From Tridacna crocea (taxonomy: Eukaryota > Mollusca > Bivalvia > Cardiida > Cardiidae): a DNA stretch of 64,000 nt. The notes under the pieces are model-generated. The model was not told the DNA's origin, searched no databases, and saw only the letters and a program-made list of their open reading frames with translations. The position numbers and the translations under genes were made by a program. Positions 21,260 through 32,981 of this stretch are shown piece after piece. The stretch spans positions 60,066,962-60,130,961 of the forward strand of contig OX031062.1 in assembly GCA_943736015.1 (NCBI GenBank). The letters are read 5' to 3'. Positions within the stretch are counted from its first letter, which is position 1, and each line of letters starts with the position of its first letter.

Positions 21260-21462
21260 GAAGTGCAGATATAATGATTTGAAACTTTTTGATTGGGGAA
21301 AAAAAGGCAAAATGTTGCTATTTCAAGTTTGTTCCCATTTTCATTCAGATTTGTAACGTAGAGGTAAAAGTGCAGATCAAAGATCAGACTGCACATTCAT
21401 CTCAGACTGACCTTAATCTATGCTGTCTGCACAAAACAAATTTGGAAGGTTGCAGACCATCT

Positions 21463-21850
21463 TTGTGAGCCAAGTTTACGATAACTATGTGGATCTTACC
21501 TTGGCTGATTGAGCCTGATTGCGAGATTCCTGCGATGAGCCCTCTGTGGGATGCTGGTTATTACCCCCCTTTATATCATATTTCTAAAAGCAAATGAAAT
21601 ATCGTTTTACAAACCGCTTACAAATACACATGAAACGATAAGCAAACATCCATGTGGGTTTTCGTGTTTTACCTTCTATTCGAAAGGTAGCGACCTTGTT
21701 GTATTTTTATCAAAGATGAAATGCTACGAGCGATTTCATTCGTTGCAGCTAGAGCTGGCTGCATCCAATGAAAAAGCGTATAGGGTTAATGTAAAAATCA
21801 AGCTCGACCCACCAAGGGTAGAGTAGCATAGTGAATCATGAGCCTTGGCT
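21463..21850 (+). mobile_element. Family K TIR element, copy 1
   Basis: Starts GAGCCAAGTTTACG, ends CCTTGGCTTGCGAAG, about 390 bp, non-coding; TIR of about 25 bp. Confidence 0.65.
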
Positions 21851-21902
21851 TGCGAAGATGGTTGCAGACCTGATAGGGTTAATAAAATTTTTTGTTTTAT
21901 AG

Positions 21903-21960
21903 GATTGTCTCAAAAGCCAACAAAAGTTGACAGTTTTAATCACTTAACAATGTCTCAAAG
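21903..21960 (+). other. Candidate isolated exon
   Basis: 58 bp between an acceptor with a T-rich tract (TTTTTTGTTTTATAG) and a consensus donor (CTCAAAG|gtaagaat). It contains ATGTCTCAAAG directly before the donor, so it could be a start exon (M-S-Q-R/K...) or an alternative exon of the DNAJB9-like transcript. No partner exon was found downstream. Confidence 0.25.
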
Positions 21961-22073
21961 GTAAGAATATGCAAAACTGTATATGCACATGTAGAAATTT
22001 CTCTTAATAAAACCTGATTCAGGTTTGCTGAACAAAAACATATAAAATAATGTTGAATAATCTCAACAGTGTG

Positions 22074-22303
22074 TTAACCCTTTACAAAACAGCAAAATTT
22101 CATACTGGTCCAAATTGAAAGAATTTGCAGACGACAAAATAAACATAATTCAAAAATTGAAATTTGCTTTCATCAGAGTAAAAAACATTATGGGAAAAGA
22201 AGAAGATGCTGGTTACCAGCATTTTCTTCTTTTCCCACAATGTTTTAAAAAAGGCTTCTATCACAGGGTCATAAAAACCAGGGATTGTTTGGTAAAGGGT
22301 TAA
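22074..22303 (-). mobile_element. Family A MITE
   Basis: TTAA both ends. The two arms carry matching changes (GAAGATGC / GCATTTTCTTC), so pairing is partly kept. Confidence 0.85.
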
Positions 22304-22464
22304 ATAAGAAAATATGTTTAGACTATAATTATTACTCGTAAATGTAACTTTATCGAAAACAGAGGTAGTTGTATGGTAAATGTTATCCCAAAAATGAGGT
22401 ATTATAAATGAAAGTCCCAAGTTGTAGAAATCATGTAATCATGTTTAATGTGTTTAGCATTTGT

Positions 22465-22693
22465 TTAACCCATTTCCAAACAATAAAGTTTAGACTCTTC
22501 CAAACTGAATGAGTCTGCAGACCATGATGTTAAATTTGATAAAATGGCAGAAAGTTTTCCAGTAGGTTTGAAGTTATTGTGAGAAAAAAGCAGAGACTGC
22601 ACGTTACAAGCATTGTCTCCTTTTCCCACAATGTTTTCAAAGGATTTGTTCTGTAGACATGTAAAAACATAGTTTTGGTTGGGAACTCTTTAA
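22465..22693 (-). mobile_element. Family A2 MITE, diverged core
   Basis: TTAACCCATTTCC start; shares TTAA 22690-22693 with the next copy. Confidence 0.72.
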
Positions 22694-22926
22694 CCCATTA
22701 TCGCACAATCCCTACTTTTGACACCCCTGAGAAAGAAGCCTTTAGAAAACATTGTGGGAAAAGGAGAAAATGCTGGTTACCAGCATTTTCTCCTTTTCCC
22801 ACAATGTTTTCAACCTATCACAAAACAAATTTCAAATTTTCAGTCACTTTCATTTTGTCATTTTGTCGTCTGCAAATGCTTTCAATTTGGACAAGTCTAT
22901 AAAACTGTCCTTTGGTAATGAGTTAA
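22690..22926 (+). mobile_element. Family A MITE
   Basis: Full length, perfect palindrome, TTAA at both ends. Confidence 0.88.
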
Positions 22927-23020
22927 GAAAGGGTAGAAAAGAATGGTGGGAGCTGTTACCTGCATTTTCTCCTTTTTCCACCGTACCTTCATATGCCATC
23001 TTTCTCAAGGTCATTGCCGA
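22923..23020 (-). mobile_element. Family A MITE, fragment
   Basis: Begins at the shared TTAA, then jumps to AAGGGTAGAAAA near the palindrome base. Confidence 0.6.
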
Positions 23021-23112
23021 GCCCCCGGCTCGTTCAGTAGCATAAAGGACTTGAGAACAGGAGATCTCTGGTGAGATCCATTGCTGGACTGATTTCTTTT
23101 AGAAAGACTGAT

Positions 23113-23334
23113 CAGAGCTCCAGTTAAGAGGGAGTGATAGTATTCTAATTCCGTTATTTCTCTTCCCTATGTTGTATTCTAATTCCGTTATTTCTCTTCC
23201 CTATGTTGTGGGTACTCATTAGAATCGTCTCGATAAGACGATTCTAACGAGTACCCACAACATAGGGTTTAGTGGAGAATGATTAATATTTTCAATTCTG
23301 AAACGAAGATCACTCCCTCTACCTGGAGCTCTGA
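23113..23334. mobile_element. Fold-back element with internal 36-bp duplication
   Basis: Ends TCAGAGCTCCAG / CTGGAGCTCTGA with AGGGAGTGA / TCACTCCCT. Inside, GTATTCTAATTCCG...ATGTTGT occurs twice in tandem, followed by a GGGTACTC / GAGTACCC stem around 23228. Confidence 0.7.
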
Positions 23335-23506
23335 CTGATGATAGCCATTGCGACAGGATTCGTTCCTTTCTCACTGACAACCTTTTTTTTTTTGATGATG
23401 ATTATGTTGCAAAGCAGCCAGTGGCTGGGAAAGAATATTGTGTGCAGTACTGGTAGAGGAAACTCCAGGGAAGCATGGGTAGTGCACTGGCTGCTGCTGT
23501 ATAACT

Positions 23507-23735
23507 AAAGTGTTTACCACAACAATCCCTACTTTTGACGACCCTGGGAAAGAAGCCTTTAGAAAACACTGTGGGAAAAGGAGAAAATGCTGGTAACCAG
23601 CATTTTCTCCTTTTCCCACGATGTTTTCTACCCTGCACAAAACAAATTTCAAATTTTCAGTAATTTTTATTTTGTTGTCTGCAAACGCTTTCGATTTGGA
23701 CAAGTCTAAAATATTGTCATTTGGTAACAAGTTAA
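23507..23735 (+). mobile_element. Family A MITE, first of a pair
   Basis: Shares TTAA 23732-23735 with its neighbour. Confidence 0.82.
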
Positions 23736-23960
23736 CCCTTTCCCAAGCAATCCCTGGTTTTTACGGGTCTGGAATAGTAGCCTTTATAAAACATTGTGGG
23801 AAAAGGAGAAAATGCTGGTAACCAGCATTTTCTCCTTTTCCCACAATGTTTTTTAGCCAATCATAGACAGAAATCATCTTTTCAATAAGACTTGAATTGT
23901 CGTCTGCAAATGCTTTCAATTTGGTCCAGTCCAAAAGTTTGTTGTTTGGGAAAGGGTTAA
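23732..23960 (+). mobile_element. Family A MITE, second of a pair
   Basis: TTAACCCTTTCCC ends as in A2 but the apex GGTAACC of A; a mosaic of the subfamilies. Confidence 0.85.
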
Positions 23961-24425
23961 ACCCCATACATAATCAGTGGATGAACTTGGCAACACTTAT
24001 ATTTTTTTTCAATGTGTAGTTCTTATCCAGCAATTTTCTCCTTGCCACACTGTTTGTGTAATAGTGTCCAGAGCCATTTGTATTTTGTCTTATGTTTATT
24101 GCGTTAGGAATCATTTAAATGTGCAATAATCCAAAAACTCGGGAAAAACTGAACGACAATCTTTGCAAAACTTAGTGCTCTAACTTTTGCAGCATTGTTT
24201 GTGAAGTGAAACAGTTCCATACGCAATTGTATTTTGCGCCTTTTTTTTCCCTACATCATTATCTAAATTCCCAAACCATTAAAATAACAACCATTGTCTA
24301 ATTTTCAAGAATATTTTTAATTCTAAGGTTACCCAATTTTTTATTTGCTATACCAGGCCATTCAGCCAATCAGAGATGTGTATGGTGTAACTTTCTAAAT
24401 GTATTGCTTTTATTCTAGATTAAGA

Positions 24426-24645
24426 TTTAAACTCTGTACCAGATGGCAAGATTGCAGGCTGGTCCATATTCAAAGCATATGCAGACAACAGCATGGTGCA
24501 CATGATGTAGTTTGTCTTTAAAAGAGCAGAAAACAGTGTGGGGGGAAGAAAAAGTTACCAGCATTTTTCTCTTTTTCCTACATTATTTTTAAGACGGCTT
24601 CTCTTTCAGGGTTGTAAATACCAGGGATTGTTTGGGAAAGGGTCA
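24426..24645 (-). mobile_element. Decayed family A MITE
   Basis: Terminal parts recognisable; palindrome mostly lost. Confidence 0.5.
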
Positions 24646-24799
24646 ATATGGCTCAAACAATTTTTTTTTTGAAGGGATAGGAAACATTATCAGAAAGGTT
24701 TGTTTATTAATATTTTTCTTTTCTCATACCAACAAATACTTAAATTGCAACATGTCATTTGAAATTACTGTCAATTTTGACAAGCCAAAAAATTTTGTT

Positions 24800-25034
24800 T
24801 CACCCATTTCCACACAATCCCCACTTTTGATGACCCTGAGAAAGAAGCCTGTAGAAAACATTGTGGGAAAAGGAGAAAATGCTGGTATTCAGCATTTTCT
24901 CCTTTTCTCACAATGTTTTCTACCCTTCACAAAACAAATTGGGAATTGGAATTATCAGTCACTTTTATTTTGTCATCTGCAAATACTTTTGATTTGGACA
25001 AGCCTAGAATTTTGTCGTTTGGTGATGGTTTGAA
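24800..25034 (+). mobile_element. Family A MITE
   Basis: Good palindrome; terminal TTAA lost. Confidence 0.75.
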
Positions 25035-25404
25035 AAGGGTCAGAATGAATGACAAATGTAAATCATTATCTCAGAGGGTACACATCCACAGAGACGCTTA
25101 TAAGGGTGTTTTTTTCCTGCTGAGGAAATGATAAATTCCTCAAAAAGAAAATATAGATTTGAGTAAAATTATGGTATCCACGCATAGCATTTTTTAATTG
25201 TTAAACATTGTTATAGATTGTTACTCATTATGACAAATAAAAAATATGCAAACATGGAGAAATGATAATTTGTATTTTTTTTAAAACTCCACTGGCTGAA
25301 GGCCAGCAGTTTAATGTCGTATCCATGTGTCCGTCTTTTGCCCGTTTGTGTGTGGTGCTTCAGTTTACTCTTGCTACTTAGAGATACCAAATGTATCAAG
25401 TAGC

Positions 25405-25951
25405 TTAAAGGTGGCCCTTCAGAATTTTGGACGAAAATTGTACAAAAGTGCAAAACAATCATCCTTATACTCCCAAAGCCTTTTATTTTCATTCATAAAA
25501 CCCCTGTTGTCGAACACCGTCCGACAACACGAGAAATTAGAGATTTACTACAGCCCAGGTCGACACCGACAGGAACCACATTCAATTTTTAGATGATTAA
25601 TTCGCTCATTTACATACAGGAATACACAGACAAAGTTTCAAACATTGAGTCCGAAGAAGACATTATGGAAAATAATATTACATGTTTGTTATGTAATGGA
25701 ATTTAAGCATTATGAGTCACGTGCCAGTCACCTGGCATTCCCAAAATGCTTTATTGATTTTTGGCGCGAAATCTAAAAATACCTTAAGAGGCTATGTAGC
25801 CTTTTAAGGGAACAGCATCAAAAAAAATTTCTTTTTGTAATTTTATGAATCTTAATCATTGATGATTTGTAATATTTCTTCATATGAATTTCAGTGATAA
25901 ATATATTTTTTAATTTGGCGAGATGTAGAAACTCTAAATACCCACCTTTAA
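25405..25951 (+). mobile_element. Family B element, copy 2 (uninterrupted reference copy)
   Basis: 547 bp, TTAA at both ends, ~11-bp TIR TTAAAGGTGG. Gives the empty site for the insertion seen in copy 1 (CTTAAGAGGCTA). Confidence 0.78.
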
Positions 25952-26463
25952 TATCTGGTGATCTGCAGTCTGGCGATTGGTCATTTACTCAAATCCCTTG
26001 AGTGTATCAACACCTTCCATTTATTTCAATAGATTTATCCATTCACTGCTCTAAAACTTATAACACTACTGTCACAAAAAAAAAACCGAGCCACTTTTTA
26101 ATTCAACAGAATTACACCGCTGACAAACGTATTTTTTTAGGTGTTTTACTTTATTTTCAAATTACATGCTATATTTCATTTTTTTTTTTTATAAAATCGC
26201 CGTAATGCAAGATACATTATGTTTGATGACGATAATTTAAAGATCTACAAATTAGCAAAAAACTTGGCCTACTTTTATGTTGTTTCAATTGATTTCGGTT
26301 CGGCCAAAATTTTCATCACGTAAAGCTTAGACCCATCCACATCGAAAGAATCCACAGACAGCAAATTAAATCAGGTTCAAATGATGATGTGTAGTTACTC
26401 CCCGCCCCCCCCCCATACACCTCACAGTCTGACTAACACTGTGTTATTTACGATTCTAGGACA

Positions 26464-26702
26464 ATTTAACCCCCCCCCCCCCCGGAAGGGGGGGGGGGCA
26501 ATTGCCCCCCGGACTATAGCCCCAGAGGACAATTCCCCCTGGACCATTGCCTCCCCGGACAATTCCCCCGGACTATAGTCCCCAAAGACGATTGCTTGTC
26601 CTCGGGGGGCAATAGTCCGGTGGGGAATTGTCCTCGGGGGGCAATGGTTTGGCTGGAATTGTCCTCAGGGGGCAATTGCCCGGCGGGGGGGGCCAATTGT
26701 CC
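26464..26702. repeat. GC-rich inverted array of GGACAATTGCCCC blocks
   Basis: About ten ~20-bp blocks (CCCCGGACAATTG, CCCCGGACTATAG), in one orientation to about 26590 and inverted after it. Confidence 0.7.
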
Positions 26703-26725
26703 TGATACGGTCATTTACTTATGGG

Positions 26726-26998
26726 TTAACTTTTTACGAAACGACTAAATTCTTAGTTTCTCCAATTCTAATGCGATTACATTTTTTTAATGAAATGTCT
26801 TTGACTTGGTAGACGGAACATTGTGGAAAAAGAACAAAATACTTGATTCCAATATTTCGTCGGTTTACCTAAAAAAACTTCGTAAAAACAGCTCGTTTCA
26901 AGCTGTAGTTACGAGGTTTTTGAAGTAAACCGAGGATATTCTTCTTTTCTCACTATATTTCAAAGGCCGCTGGTCTGGACTGTGTTGTACAGTGTTAA
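26726..26998 (-). mobile_element. Decayed family A MITE holding a family C palindrome
   Basis: TTAA both ends; a ~75-bp family C hairpin interrupts it at 26859-26934. Confidence 0.6.
26859..26934. repeat. Family C palindrome (~75 bp), copy 1
   Basis: Inverted repeat starting TCGGTTTAC with centre CAAGCTGTAGTTACGAGG; nested in a family A copy. Confidence 0.75.
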
Positions 26999-27018
26999 AT
27001 ACGAGATAGGCATACTGA

Positions 27019-27378
27019 TCACGTATCTGGCGCGTGATTAATTAGTCTTTGAGCAGCTTCTCTGAAAATCCGTCTGCGTCGCAGATAGAAATAAAGCTCG
27101 ACAACGATCCACATAAACGTAAGTCCAACAGTCAGAGTTATACAGAAAAATAAAAAAGACAGACATATTGAAAATACGACGTGCGTTTTGCGGAGATCGG
27201 TCTCGGTGACCCAAGGATTTTTATTAGCTCTTTGAAAGTCTTGGTCTGCTCCAACAGTGAGGACCGCGGTTACCCCGGTAACTAGCAGTAGAAACACAAG
27301 AAATCCCGCCATAGCCGTCCGCTTTCTTCTGTTGATAGGCGCAACTTGCATCAACTGTAGCCGAATGCTTTCCAGTGT
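27019..27378 (-). CDS. MARCH-type E3 ligase, last exon (two transmembrane segments)
   Basis: Acceptor CTTTTTCATTTTCACCAG at 27379-27380, then 119 codons and a stop at 27019-27021. It begins TLESIRLQLMQ, has a basic stretch (NRRKR), a first hydrophobic helix (about residues 191-213), a short luminal loop with an NPW, a second helix (about 234-261), and a basic tail (LRRRRIFREAAQRL). The basic residues on both outer flanks suit cytosolic N- and C-termini, the usual MARCH topology. The open frame extends upstream through the acceptor, but that part is intron. Confidence 0.88.
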   Translation of the reverse strand, partial: TLESIRLQLMQVAPINRRKRTAMAGFLVFLLLVTGVTAVLTVGADQDFQRANKNPWVTETDLRKTHVVFSICLSFLFFCITLTVGLTFMWIVVELYFYLRRRRIFREAAQRLINHAPDT

Positions 27379-27516
27379 CTGGTGAAAATGAAAAAGAAAA
27401 GAGGAAAAAGGGGTTGTATATTTTCCATGACTAAGGTTTTGTACTCTTGGAAATGCCATACAAAATCAGCATTATTTAATGCTTCGTCTTTTGCGTCTTG
27501 CTTTGCGTCAGATTAA

Positions 27517-27788
27517 TTAACTCATTACCAAACGACAATATTTTAGGCTAGTCCAAATCGAAAGCATTTGCAGATGAAAAAAATGAATGTGACTGAAAAT
27601 TTGAAATTTGTTTTGTGAAGGGTAGAAAACATTGAGGAAAAAGGAGAAAATGCTGGTTACCAGCATTTTCTCCTTTTCCCACAATGTTTTCTAAAGGCTT
27701 CTTTCTCAAAATGCTGGTTACCACAATGTTTTTTAAAAGGCTTCTTTCCTAGGGTCGTCAAAAGTAGGGATTGTGTGGTAATGGGTTA
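27517..27788 (-). mobile_element. Family A MITE with a 45-bp internal duplication
   Basis: The segment CACAATGTTTT...GGCTTCTTT is repeated after AAATGCTGGTTACC, lengthening the copy to about 270 bp. Confidence 0.82.
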
Positions 27789-27805
27789 AACACACGAAAA
27801 GGGGC

Positions 27806-27900
27806 ATTCGGGCATTTGCATAAAGTGTCGCCTCGAATCAGCCTGCGCCGTCCTGAGTCGATACTTTTCGCAGATGCATTAAGCCCCCTTTTCACCGAGG
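27806..27900. repeat. Family F-like hairpin, diverged
   Basis: TGCATAAAGTGTCGCC...CGAATCAGCCTGCG / ACGGCGCAGGCTGATTCG-like arms. Confidence 0.45.
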
Positions 27901-28228
27901 ATGCCTCATGTAATGTAATTATTCAAGTCATTTGCTATAATGTATGAAGTAACCGTTGTCCAGGAGATGTAATGCAGCCAGATCCAGGGCCCGTATTCGC
28001 CCACTATCTTTGGCTATCTTTTCTTCGTTTTAGTCCTATTTTCTATATTTAAAGTAATAGAAGTCCTGATTGACTTTCTGATTGGCTTAGCTTGTCAGAT
28101 ATTGTGTTACTTTTTTGGGGGGAAAATCTGGGATAAGACGAAAAGTACAATTTAGAATGGTAAGTGTTTCATTAAGTTTCTTGGTAGTTGCGTCACAGCG
28201 TCACAATAACTTGATTGTTACTTTATAC

Positions 28229-28286
28229 AATTGGGAGAGAGAGAGAGAGACAGACAGATAGACAGAGCGAGAGAGAGAGAGAGAGA
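28229..28286. repeat. (GA)n microsatellite after MARCH-like exon 4
   Basis: Reads (CT)n on the transcript strand, 8 nt past the donor. Confidence 0.9.
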
Positions 28287-28294
28287 TGTCTTAC

Positions 28295-28339
28295 CTGAAA
28301 ATAAAACGTATCCGGTGGTGAGGGTGTAGGTAGAAGGAC
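28295..28339 (-). CDS. MARCH-type E3 ligase, exon 4 (45-bp microexon)
   Basis: Acceptor TCTGTCTGTGTTGCAG and donor TTTTCAG|gtaagaca enclose exactly 15 codons (VLLPTPSPPDTFYFQ) at phase 0, a proline-rich linker between RING-CH and the first membrane segment. Because it is in-frame and short, it could be skipped without breaking the protein; that is inference. A (CT)n microsatellite begins about 8 nt after the donor. Confidence 0.65.
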
Positions 28340-28399
28340 CTGCAACACAGACAGAATTTATATTTAACCTTTGGGATCCAAGGCGAAAACCATTGACTT

Positions 28400-28470
28400 T
28401 TGCGGACGGCATAGGACAAGATCAGACTGCACAAAATGTGCAGTCTGATCTTGATCTATGTCGTCCGCTT
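28400..28470. repeat. Family E hairpin (AGATCAGACTGCAC type)
   Basis: TGCGGACGGCATAG...GATCAGACTGCAC / GTGCAGTCTGATC...ATGTCGTCCGC. In MARCH-like intron 3. Confidence 0.75.
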
Positions 28471-28479
28471 GTGTTTACA

Positions 28480-31400
28480 AGTCTATACAATCAAACTCTT
28501 TGTCAGATTCAAAATACTGTATTTAGAGCCGTGTAAAGAGGTCGAGTTTATCAATTTGGCGCTGAAAGAGTTACAAAAGTGTGATTAGGTTTTTTTTTAT
28601 ACTTCCATGGGAAAAAAAATATCTTCATTTGTTAAAAGTTAATATTACAGACAACATACACCCTCGGCAAAAGATTCAAGCTGCATTCATTTCTTTAGTT
28701 TTAAATCTTGTGTAGGAGTTTCTAAAGTCCCTTCCACTCATATTTGTATCCATGCGCAAGAATATTATAGTGAAGCAGTTTCTAGACCCCCAATACTGAA
28801 AATTAACCAATAGAATGAAAGTAAAGGAGCAAAGCAGTGTGTAGGACCCGCAAAAGTAACCTTCAATAAAAGTAGTTCCGGCAAAAGGTTTTTTTTTTTC
28901 ATGGAGCTATGAAAAATCAAAGGACTGATAGTCCTGAGAGTCGCCTGTAGGGTAATGGGTTAGAAGTTTTCACCCTTTTTTGTTCAAATCTATTAAAAGC
29001 ATTCAAGACACAAAATAACTTAACGACAAGACAGTATTATATGCAAGCATATTCTGAGTTGTCATCCTAAAATCCAAGATATCCGTATTAAAATTTAAAT
29101 TTAAAAAATGTGGTGGAAATTAAAATTTAGGCACCAGGACCAGCTTTAATAAGTTCTACGTTTTTTACTCACAGGCAACAACCCTTTACAAGTAAAGACC
29201 AGAATATCTTCTGGTATAGGATCTTGTGACATACTTTTAGACCAAAACTGCCCTTTTGCAACTCGATCGCTCATATCTAATCTTAGCAGTCTGACAAAGT
29301 TTCATAAGTATTAGACTGAACATAAATGGATTCTACAGCTCTATTACGGTTACGCCTGATTTGACCTAATGCCAACCTTTAGGCTTTTTTCTTTTAAACC
29401 CAGGTGACCTATATTCAGTTTTGTCAAAAACACTATTGAGACAAACAGCCGGGCAATTTCATAATCATTGGACTGGACTGTAGCCTTTGGAGCACAAACA
29501 ATGTATTTGACTCAGTGATCTACCTGTCCTTTGGAAATAATCTGTTTTTGTTGTTGTCCAGGTTGAGGTTCTGACCAGCAATGGACTCTATGAATGTGGC
29601 TGCTACAACTAAATAAAATCTATAACCCAGCAGCACGATCATCAGCCTTTAATATTTGTCTGCGTTAAATATAACGTCCCAGGGATTATAGTGCTTCCAC
29701 ACTAATCGAATTTTGTCTACATGTATATTGCTTTGGTGTAAATTAAATGTTTGCGATTCGTTTTATTACCCTTTACAAAAACCCTTCACAAGATTACAAA
29801 CACTCCAATAAAGAACTTGTTGTTCCAGCGGGTAAAAACTGATCTGTTCTATTATATTTGAATTATAGCGGAGTAAAAAGTTAATTTCTCAGATTGCTGG
29901 TAACGTTGTTAGAACTGTGTAGTGTAAATTCAGATTTTGGCAGTTACAAAAGCACCTTGCGTTCTAACACCCGCACTAATAAATTGTTGTTTAATAAATA
30001 CTAGACCTAGGTTAATCGCTCATTGAAAAAAAAAACAGCAGGCTTTAACAAATTTGGCCGTCTTTATGAACCAAAACCAATTAAATATAGTTAACTTCAA
30101 AGCACTCTCTCTACATAGGCCGGTTTAGCGACTGATTCATAAATATGTAAATTCATAGATTTCCGTGGTGTAAATGACGTTTATACGTCACGTGATTACG
30201 AGATCTATATTTGTCGCAAAGCTACATTCCAGAAAACACCTGCAAAGCGATGACTTGGTACAGCCTAGAACCGTGTGCTTTGCATACGCTATGTACGATC
30301 TCTGGTGCACCTAGAAAATAGCTGTGCAAAGAATCTAAAGTCTAGATTTAAAAAATTGGGAAGAAGCAACGTGTAAGAATGTCTAAGAAGGCAATGCAAA
30401 CATTCCAAGTCGTTATAAATTTGTTAAAAAAATTAGCCTACTGTTGAGAAAAAAAGCAATTGAAAGCTTCCATGTTAACTCGGCATCGCCTTTCTCATAG
30501 GTTGAGCGTTGAATTGACATAAGGCTTGCAGTTAGGATTGTCAGATTGTAAGAGTTAGAGTGTACTTCTAATAGGTAATTATCAAACAATTTTTCAATGA
30601 GAATTGTCCACAAATAGAAGCAGAAAAGATGCTTGTAGTTGAAAATTTCTCAGCGTGTCCGCAGACTTGTTTAGTTCACGGCGGCTATTTTTACATATAC
30701 GTAATGCGCTATTTTTAGAGATGATGTCTTACACAGACATCAGGCTAATGTGTACCCTTGCGCACGAAATGATTGTTTCAAAGGTTTGAACCGTTAAACA
30801 ACTCAGTCTTTATAGACATATTCATTATCACAAAGGCACAGTTGTAAATTATTAACATCAAATAAAAACCGGGTTTTTCACTGAATAATAAGAAAACTAT
30901 AATATGATTTATCTCATAAACCGGAACTTGGGACAGGAAGCAGTACAAGGCCGGAAGTATGCTTACGTCACCCCATAGATCAGCACGATAACAATGAGAG
31001 CCTGTTTGCTACGCAAACAGGCGACTCAAAAAATCAGCCAATCAGAACTCATCACTGTTCATGAAAACAACTGATATTAAATTATACAAATTGGCTTCTT
31101 TAAAAAAAGAAGCCAGGAGAATTCAGCATCAATGTTTTCAAATAGTTTATTGGCTTTCAATTTCAATATAGTTTGGTACATGTAAACAAACGAGTAAAAA
31201 AGCCGCCGCGTAGAAAGCTCATATGCTTTACATGACGGTAATTTGACCTTCTTGTCGCTTTTTCAAGTTGCATATTCTTGTCCAGCGGTCTTCTTTCCCT
31301 TTTTTAACGAAATTCTTCTTATCTTTTCTCCTGCTTGGAATATTTGCTTAATAAAAAAAAAACTACAATTATTAGAGAGGTTATTTGCAGCCATGGTAAA

Positions 31401-31660
31401 CACGTCTATTTCCTGTTTCGTTTTTTTTATTTCGCTTTATTTACAAAACCATGACGAAACAGACTATGTATCAGACCTATTAAGCTAGAAGAAATAGAAT
31501 AGGACAGCAAATTCTGTGGCAGTCTGCCTTTTAAAATCACCACGGTTGGAGAGGTCTGATGACCTCTCCAATAACTTATTTTTTGATAGAATTAGTGATT
31601 CATAGAATAGCTCTTGATCTACACAGTCCGTAAAAGGTCAGTGAGTCTCGCTTAGTAGTC
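28480..31660. other. Interior of MARCH-like intron 3
   Basis: About 3.2 kb with no MITE of family A, unlike the flanks; a fragment GTAATGGGTTAG near 28950 and an AT-rich stretch only. Nothing else recognised. Confidence 0.5.
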
Positions 31661-31666
31661 TAAGGG

Positions 31667-31897
31667 TTGACCCTTTACCAAACAATCCCTGGTTTTTACG
31701 ACCCAGAGGAATGACCCTTCTGAAAACATTGTAAGAAAAGGAGAAAATGCTGGTAACCAGCATATTTTCCTTTTCTCACAATGTTTTCTACTCTTCTAAA
31801 GTCAAGTTTCAATTTTTCAGAGTAAAGTCAGTTTTGTCAATGGCAAATGATTTCAATTTGGACATGTCTAAATTTTTGCTGTGTGGTAAAAGATTAA
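31667..31897 (+). mobile_element. Family A MITE, 23 bp from MARCH-like exon 3
   Basis: Lies in intron 3 directly after the donor in transcript order. Confidence 0.82.
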
Positions 31898-31919
31898 TGC
31901 TGACATGAACATCAATCAC

Positions 31920-32092
31920 CTCGAGTGGTCCGGTTGTTATCAGCGGGGCTGGGTTGGTGACAGCCACAAATCTATTTCCGCATATCTCACACACGTTCGA
32001 GCCTCGATACTGCACCCAACGTTCCAAACAATTTCGATGCACTCTCGATAAAGAACCTTTGCATGAGCATCTAGTTGTTTCCAGTGACTCGG
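31920..32092 (-). CDS. MARCH-type E3 ligase, exon 3 (second half of RING-CH)
   Basis: Acceptor GCCCTTTTTCAG and donor CTCGAG|gtgatt. The product contains RCSCKGSLSRVHRNCLERWV and NVCEIC, giving ligands C104, C106, H114, C117, C130 and C133, with the conserved Trp121. With exon 2 the spacing is C-x2-C-x15-C-x-C-x7-H-x2-C-x12-C-x2-C, the C4HC3 RING-CH (RINGv) pattern rather than a PHD or classical RING. A (CT)n tract on the transcript strand precedes the acceptor, and MITEs lie 65 bp upstream and about 23 bp downstream. Confidence 0.92.
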
Positions 32093-32111
32093 CTGAAAAA
32101 GGGCAGACGTT

Positions 32112-32150
32112 TAGAGAGAGAGAGAGAGATAATAAAAGAGAGAGAATGAA
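32112..32150. repeat. (GA)n microsatellite before MARCH-like exon 3
   Basis: Reads (CT)n on the transcript strand, about 20 nt above the acceptor. Confidence 0.85.
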
Positions 32151-32156
32151 ACTATT

Positions 32157-32386
32157 TTAACCCTTTACCACACAATGACGCCTTTAACGACCCTAAGGAA
32201 GATGTCTTTTGAAAACATTGTGGGAAAAGGAGAAAATGCTGGTAACCAGCATTTTCTCCTTTTCCCGCAATTTTTTTTTTTCATCCTATTAAAGAAAAAT
32301 TGCGTCATTTGAGCCACTTTGAAATTGTCATCTGTAAATGCTTTCAATTTGGATAGGTCTAAAATTTTACTGTGGAAAAGGGTTGA
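32157..32386 (+). mobile_element. Family A MITE in MARCH-like intron 2
   Basis: 65 bp before the exon 3 acceptor in transcript order; 5' TTAA kept. Confidence 0.82.
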
Positions 32387-32601
32387 GAAGGAAGTTCAAT
32401 GTTTTAGATTGTAGTTTTTGGGCTCAGTCAAACAGAATACTTATTCCTTGCAAATATAGAAGCGTTTGCACTTTGAAGCTGTTTAGGAAATTACTGAATA
32501 TGTCTGTACTTGCATCTGAAGTAAAATCTTCTGCGATTGAGCTGGCGCAGAATTAAAAAAAAAAAAATTCAAACAGAAAATTATCAAAACAAGATGAAAA
32601 A

Positions 32602-32830
32602 TTAACCTATTACCACACAGTCCCTGCTTTTGACTACCCTGAGAAAGAAGCCTTCAGAAAACATTGTAGAAAAAGGAGAAAATGCTGGTAATCAGCATTT
32701 TCTCCTTTTCCCACAATGTTTTCTACCCTTTACAAAATAAATTTCAAATTTTCTGTCACTTTTATTTTGTCGTCTGCAAATGCTTTCGATTTGGAGAAAC
32801 CTAAAATTTTGTCGTCTGGTAAAGAGTTAA
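32602..32830 (+). mobile_element. Family A MITE in MARCH-like intron 2
   Basis: Full length, TTAA at both ends. Confidence 0.85.
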
Positions 32831-32981
32831 TTCATGCCAAAAATATTTTAGAGATGGATAAGTACTTGTAACGCACTATCCTCTGAAAAAAAAAGGCGTG
32901 TAGTGATATTTTTTCTGTTAAGTGTTCAAAAACTTTGAAGCTGAGTATAGAAATGAGCATCGAAAGAGTAAGATTCAATAC

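Noticed and set aside
27379-27459. MARCH last-exon ORF starting at the upstream Met (MAFPRVQNL...)
   Set aside because: A strong acceptor CATTTTCACCAG lies within it and the downstream part joins upstream exons in phase; the first 27 codons are intron.
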